From positions 25,912,841 through 25,976,840 of the forward strand of contig CM068583.1 of the NCBI GenBank assembly GCA_035048485.1: DNA of 64,000 nt. The letters run 5' to 3'. The notes beneath the pieces are model-generated. The model made no database searches. It worked only from the letters and a program-made list of their open reading frames with translations, and was not told where the DNA came from. A program made the translations under genes and the position numbers. Below, piece after piece: positions 59,601 to 64,000 of this stretch. Source of the DNA: Pteria penguin. Taxonomy: Eukaryota > Mollusca > Bivalvia > Pterioida > Pteriidae. How positions within the stretch are numbered: position 1 is the stretch's first letter; each line of letters begins with the position of its first letter.

Positions 59601-60333
59601 TGTGATCCAGTATGGTCTTGTTGTGGCTGTATTGTGTCATGTAATCAAGTATGATCTTGTTGTGGCCATATTGTGTCATGTGATCCAGTATGGTCTTGTT
59701 GTGGCCATATTGTGTCATGTGATCCAGTATGGTCTTGTTGTGGCCATATTATGTCATGTGATCCAGTATGGTCTTGCTGTGGCCATATTGTGTCATGTGA
59801 TCCTGTATGGTCTTGTTGTGGCCATATTGTGTCATGTAATCCAGTATGGTCTTGCTGTGGCCATATTGTGTCATGTGATCCAATATGGTCTTGTTGTGGC
59901 CATATTGTGTCATGTGATCCAGTATGATCTTGTCGTAGCTATATTGGGTCATGTAATCCAGTATGGTCTTGTTGTGGCCGTATTGTGTCATGTAATCCAG
60001 TATGGTCTTGTTGTGGCCATATTGTGTCATGTGATCCAGTATGGTCTTGTTGTGGCTGTATTGTGTCATGTAATCCAGTATGATCTTGTTGTGGCCATAT
60101 TGTGTCATGTAATCCAGTATGGTCTTGTTGTGGCCATATTGTGTCATGTAATCCAGTATGGCCTTGTGGCCATATTGTGTCATGTGATCCAGTATGGTCT
60201 TGCTGTGGCCGTATTGTGTTATGTGATCCAGTATGGTCTTGTTGTGGCCATATTGTGTCATGTAATCCAGTATGGTCTTGCTGTGGCCATATTGTGTCAT
60301 GTGATCCAGTATGGTCTTGTTGCGGGCAAACTG
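56636..60333. repeat. 39-bp minisatellite with higher-order structure
   Basis: About 94 units of 39 bases (core GGCCATATTGTGTCATGTRA followed by TCCAGTATGGTCTTGTTGT). 36-base variants lacking one TTG occur mainly at the left (56800-57400), and 27-base short units (GGCCATGATCCAGTATGG) occur at about 57815, 57880, 58105, 58325 and 58785. Marker variants recur at fixed distances: ATCCTGTATGG at 58681, 59371 and 59800 (690 and 429 bases), and ATCAAGTATGATC at 58981, about 59215 and about 59644 (234 and 429 bases, 6 and 11 units). Blocks were therefore duplicated as units. Confidence 0.97.
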
Positions 60334-62849
60334 AAAATCTTTATGTTGTATTTTCTGTCTTATCTGTGGTGTAATTATGATGATAATGATTCATCTTGAT
60401 TTTACAATTAATATAGGATCTGTAAAAAGTAATAATAATGCATTTTGAACACTATTATGCATAGAAGTCAAGAGTTAGACAGATATACAAAATTGAAGAT
60501 AATGAACATTATAAAAGATCTGACATGTAAAGCTTCAAACTTATCAGAGTTGCTAGTTTACTCCGAGTTTCTAGTTTACTCTGAATTTTATTACACCCAT
60601 CCTTACATTGCAAATTCCTTGATCAGTCACCTACTTTGTACCCTGTAAGCCCTGAATAAGGAAGTAATTGTCTGAAGTTTGATGGTATACCAAATATTTG
60701 AACATAAATTCAACATAACCATAATGTAGGCAAAGTGTCCAAGTGCACAAATAATTGTTAATAATACAATGTACGTAGTTTTGACATATTGTAGGAACCC
60801 TGAGTGAAGAGTACCAGAGTACTGGTAGCTGATAGGTTTATGTGGTCATGGGACAGTAAAATATTGTTGAACTTTGATAACAAAATGTTTAAAACTCCAA
60901 AACTCTTGGTAACTCAAAGTAATCATGTTCCAACAAGCTTTATTCTTTTTATTTAACAACAAGAGCACTTTAAACACTCACACCTATCGAAATTCAAGGT
61001 AATTTTTTAGGTCCATTTACATTTAAAGTTACTGAAGATCAACTGTTTATATGAGTCAGATTTTAATTCAGAAAATGTGCCAAGAGTCATTAGATGGTTT
61101 CACTCAAAAATCATTGTCAAAAGGTAGCAAGGAAGAATTTTAAATAAAGTTACTAGGTTTGAATTATACGAGATGTTACAAATCCTTCTCTACTACAGAG
61201 ATTTGTAGAAATAACATTATCTGTATTTATGATCTGTCTACTTAACCCAGAGGCATGAAAAAAAAATGATAATAGTCTATGTCTCTTGTCAAACCCTTTC
61301 TAAGGACCTTTCATGTAAAATATTTTCAGGAATGAGGAGAGGGTGGGTCAAAGCATTATTGGCATATCTCTCTAAATTTCAACTTCAAGAAAGTATTTAT
61401 GCATTGTGGATGGATTACTTTAGAGATGGATCCAGGTGTGACATGTTTAGGGAGATAACATCCTTTTGCAAAAAGAAAAGCAATAAAGATGACATACTGA
61501 TTGGCTCTTATTGCTTGTAGGAAAAATGGGTAAAATTTTAATTGCTACCAGTACCAAGTAGTTCTTTTAGGAAGTGATTTTTGGGGTGGGTGGGTGGGTG
61601 AATTGTTTGTTTGGATTTTTTTTGTGTGTTCTTTATTTTTTTGGGGGGGGGGGTTAGAGGTGTTATTTTTTTTATCACAATCAGGTATTCAATATACCGC
61701 TTTGCCACAAGTAATTTTTGAAGTTCAAATTTCCATTTTGTGACAATAATGTTCTAGTTCTTTAGGTTATTTAATAATGGAGATTCAGTCAGTATGATGC
61801 TTGTAATTATGTGTATTTATGATATGATTAATACTAAAAATGTCTATTTTACTCTAAGCTACCGGTATATTTTTCCAGATAGCGATACTTAAAACATGAC
61901 AAAGCCAAGGCGATTCCTCCATAGACCTTCTATATATGGAGGTTCGCTTAAATAGATACAAAGTATGTACTTAAAATGAAATCTAGATCTAGGTCTATTG
62001 GAAGACTTCTTTAAAGTTTTAAGGTACTCGATAATCTCCAAAGACAACCTAACACAATCAACGGTCCTGTTGACAGGCGACCTAAAGCCCGTGAAGTGAT
62101 AAACCACAAAGAACACATCGATTGTATCACTTTACAACCGCAGATCGGGAAAAAGATGTCATTTTAGTATCAAGTCACACTGGAATGTATTGTATCATAT
62201 ATGTAAGCTAATAAAGATATAATATCACATAAAGCATATCTTCACTAGCAGTATTGCCACTCAGCCATGAAAACGATTTGGCAGTGCTTCGATCAATCCA
62301 AATATTGTGTTTGCCTGGATGAAGTATTTTATGAATTGATATGAACTCGCACCTTGTAATATTGCAGGTTTCCATTTAAATGAGCACGGTCTCTCCTGTC
62401 CGCCCAGACAACCAAGCAATTTAATGGAGTGTTGATATGATAGAGTGGTATGCAACAGAAATGAATGATTTGGTGTCTTCTCATCCAGACTTCGTGATAC
62501 TAAGGATGTGATATATAAACTCTGTCCATCAGGGAAGTTTTGGAATTGTCTAGGTAAGAAATAGGTCAAATTTACGACACAATACCCCTTGTTGGGTTAT
62601 TTTTGTATCTTATTTGTCGTAGTAAATAGTCTCTTACCATGCATGTTTGCTAAGAATAGAAGAGTTCAGGAAAATGAATTGTGAGTTCAGTCGTACAATT
62701 TAATGTTATTGTACTTTCGACTTTGCTGTTCAGTCGGCGATATTTGGTGCGTTATATTTCTGCTGTATCAAATTGAACTGAGCCAAGACGGCTTTTTGTG
62801 GCAAGTAGATAGCAAAAATATTCCACTGTAGATATCGTCTTATAACGTC
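60334..62849. other. intergenic, no gene recognised
   Basis: Short open stretches at 61266-61520 (plus) and 62261-62569 (minus) show no family resemblance. G-rich low-complexity patches lie at 61580-61600 and 61640-61655. Confidence 0.4.
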
Positions 62850-63492
62850 CTTATACGTTCGTTTGTAACCGTAGATATCGTCCTCATACGTTTGTTTGTA
62901 ACTGTAGATATCGTCCTCATACGTTCGTTTATAACCGTAGGCGTAGATATCGTCCTTATATGTTCGTTTGTAAACGTAGATATCGTCCTTATACGTTCGT
63001 TTGTAACCGTAGATATCGTCCTCATACGTTCGTTTATAACCGTAGATATCGTCCTCATACGTTCGTTTGCAACCTTAGGCGTAGATATCGTCCTTATACT
63101 TTCGTTTGTTACCGTATATATCGTCCTTATACGTTCATTTGTTACCGTAGATGTTGTCCTTATACATTCGTTTGTAACTGTAGATATCGTCCTCATACGT
63201 TCGTTTGTAACTGTAGGCGTAGATATCGTCCTTATACGTTCGTTTGTTACCGTATATATCGTCGATGTTGTCCTTATATGTTCGTATGTTACCGTAGATA
63301 TCATCCTTTTACGCTCGTTTGTTACCGTAAATGTTTTTATACGTTTGTTTTTGCCATATATAACGTCCTTATACGTTCGTTTGTTGCCGTACATAATTAT
63401 CGTCGTCATACGTTCGTATGTTACCGCAGATATCGTCCTTATACGTTTGGTTGTTACCGCAGATATCGTCCTTATTCGTTCGTTTGTTACGA
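62850..63492. repeat. 33-bp tandem repeat
   Basis: About 18 units of 33 bases (core GTAGATATCGTCCTTATACG followed by TTCGTTTGT). Some units carry a 6-base GTAGGC insertion (about 62938, 63075 and 63213, near-regular spacing of about 138 bases, four units), so it also has higher-order structure. The right part is more diverged. Confidence 0.95.
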
Positions 63493-64000
63493 GCTCACAT
63501 TGGTGAATTGTGCTCATAAGTACATTAACGGGGTACCATTATGCGCAGTCGTCATTAGTGTGCCTAATAGTGGTATCGTTTTAAAAGTGCACATGTCAGT
63601 GTCATCTGATTCACTAGTACGCCTATCCATGGCATTGTCATAATGCAAACTGTCGGTGGTATTAACATAAGAGCACCTATAGCCAGAAACAATTAATCGA
63701 TGATACAGTCATCACTGGTTAGGCTTCTTCGGGCGTGTCAGGTTCGAATCCAGTTTGAAGTACATGTATATGAAAATGCCTGCCAGCGCACCTGCCGAAA
63801 ATCATGGATTTTATTGCACTCTTTTTTCTGAACTAAACACTGGCCGCTACCATATGAATCAAATAATTCTAGTATTTCGTTAAGGAATAAAAAAGAATCC
63901 CTTTCGATAGCTTCGTCCTCATACGAGTTTCAGTCGGTGGTCTCGTTATCATAAATGTTCGTATCGATAGTATTGTCTTTATAAAGGCGCCTGTATGTAA
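63493..64000. other. right end, no gene recognised
   Basis: Diverged TCGT/CATA-rich text continues from the array. One isolated B-box-like word GGTTCGAATCC lies near 63741 without a convincing A box. Confidence 0.35.

Noticed and set aside
57301..60399. 1032-codon open frame of VIQYGLVVAILCH repeats as a protein gene
   Set aside because: It is the 39-bp minisatellite read in frame. Comparable frames are open in other phases and on the other strand, and no non-repetitive coding sequence is attached.
61321..61520. Exon-like open stretch after ttttcag (MRRGWVKALLAYLSK...)
   Set aside because: No family resemblance and no partner exons; could be chance.
62261..62569. 102-codon minus-strand open frame
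   Set aside because: No recognisable motif, no splice context, no neighbours in frame.
62850..63492. CRISPR-like array
   Set aside because: Units are contiguous 33-base repeats without unique spacers, in a eukaryotic genome.
63700..63760. tRNA gene or SINE from the B-box word GGTTCGAATCC
   Set aside because: No A box at the right distance, no cloverleaf and no SINE body.

Overview
This is a 64 kb piece of an animal nuclear genome, most likely a marine bivalve mollusc. The genes are intron-rich and AT-rich, with GT-AG splice sites. The repeats (tRNA-derived SINEs with V-SINE/RUDI-like tails, pearl-like elements carrying tandem cores, many miniature inverted-repeat elements) are of kinds known from bivalves. 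The species cannot be told from the sequence alone. Four conserved protein genes can be reconstructed exon by exon, each recognised by homology to its human counterpart.

Layout. (1) 1-2558, plus strand: 3' part of PRADC1, a secreted protease-associated-domain protein; its 5' exons lie off the left edge. (2) 2559-11430: convergent intergenic DNA with a decayed mariner transposase, a terminal-inverted-repeat element holding a broken pogo/Tigger-type transposase (7154-8112), and a SINE with a perfect target duplication. (3) 11431-22362, minus strand: complete KCMF1 (ZZ-type zinc-finger E3 ubiquitin ligase), seven coding exons, one intron with AT-AC (U12-type) ends. (4) 22363-28066: intergenic between divergent genes, with a diverged direct duplication, microsatellites, MITEs and a SINE. 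(5) 28067-36319, plus strand: complete QDPR (dihydropteridine reductase), six exons. (6) 36320-42412: convergent intergenic with tandem repeats. (7) 42413-52416, minus strand: RAB24-like small GTPase. Its introns carry a 36-bp minisatellite, a 37-bp array and a pearl-like element with a nested Tigger remnant; the exon that should encode the G5 motif was not found. (8) 52417-64000: no recognised gene. It holds a perfect 64-bp palindrome, a foldback-like element with a nested MITE, a 3.7 kb 39-bp minisatellite and a 33-bp array.

The four genes have unrelated housekeeping roles (secretory glycoprotein, ubiquitin ligation, pterin recycling, autophagy-linked Rab) and show no operon-like organisation. 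The most unusual content is the AT-AC intron, the apparently missing Rab exon beside a minisatellite, and nested palindromic and foldback mobile elements. The long repeat-encoded open frames (up to 1032 codons) are best read as minisatellite artefacts.
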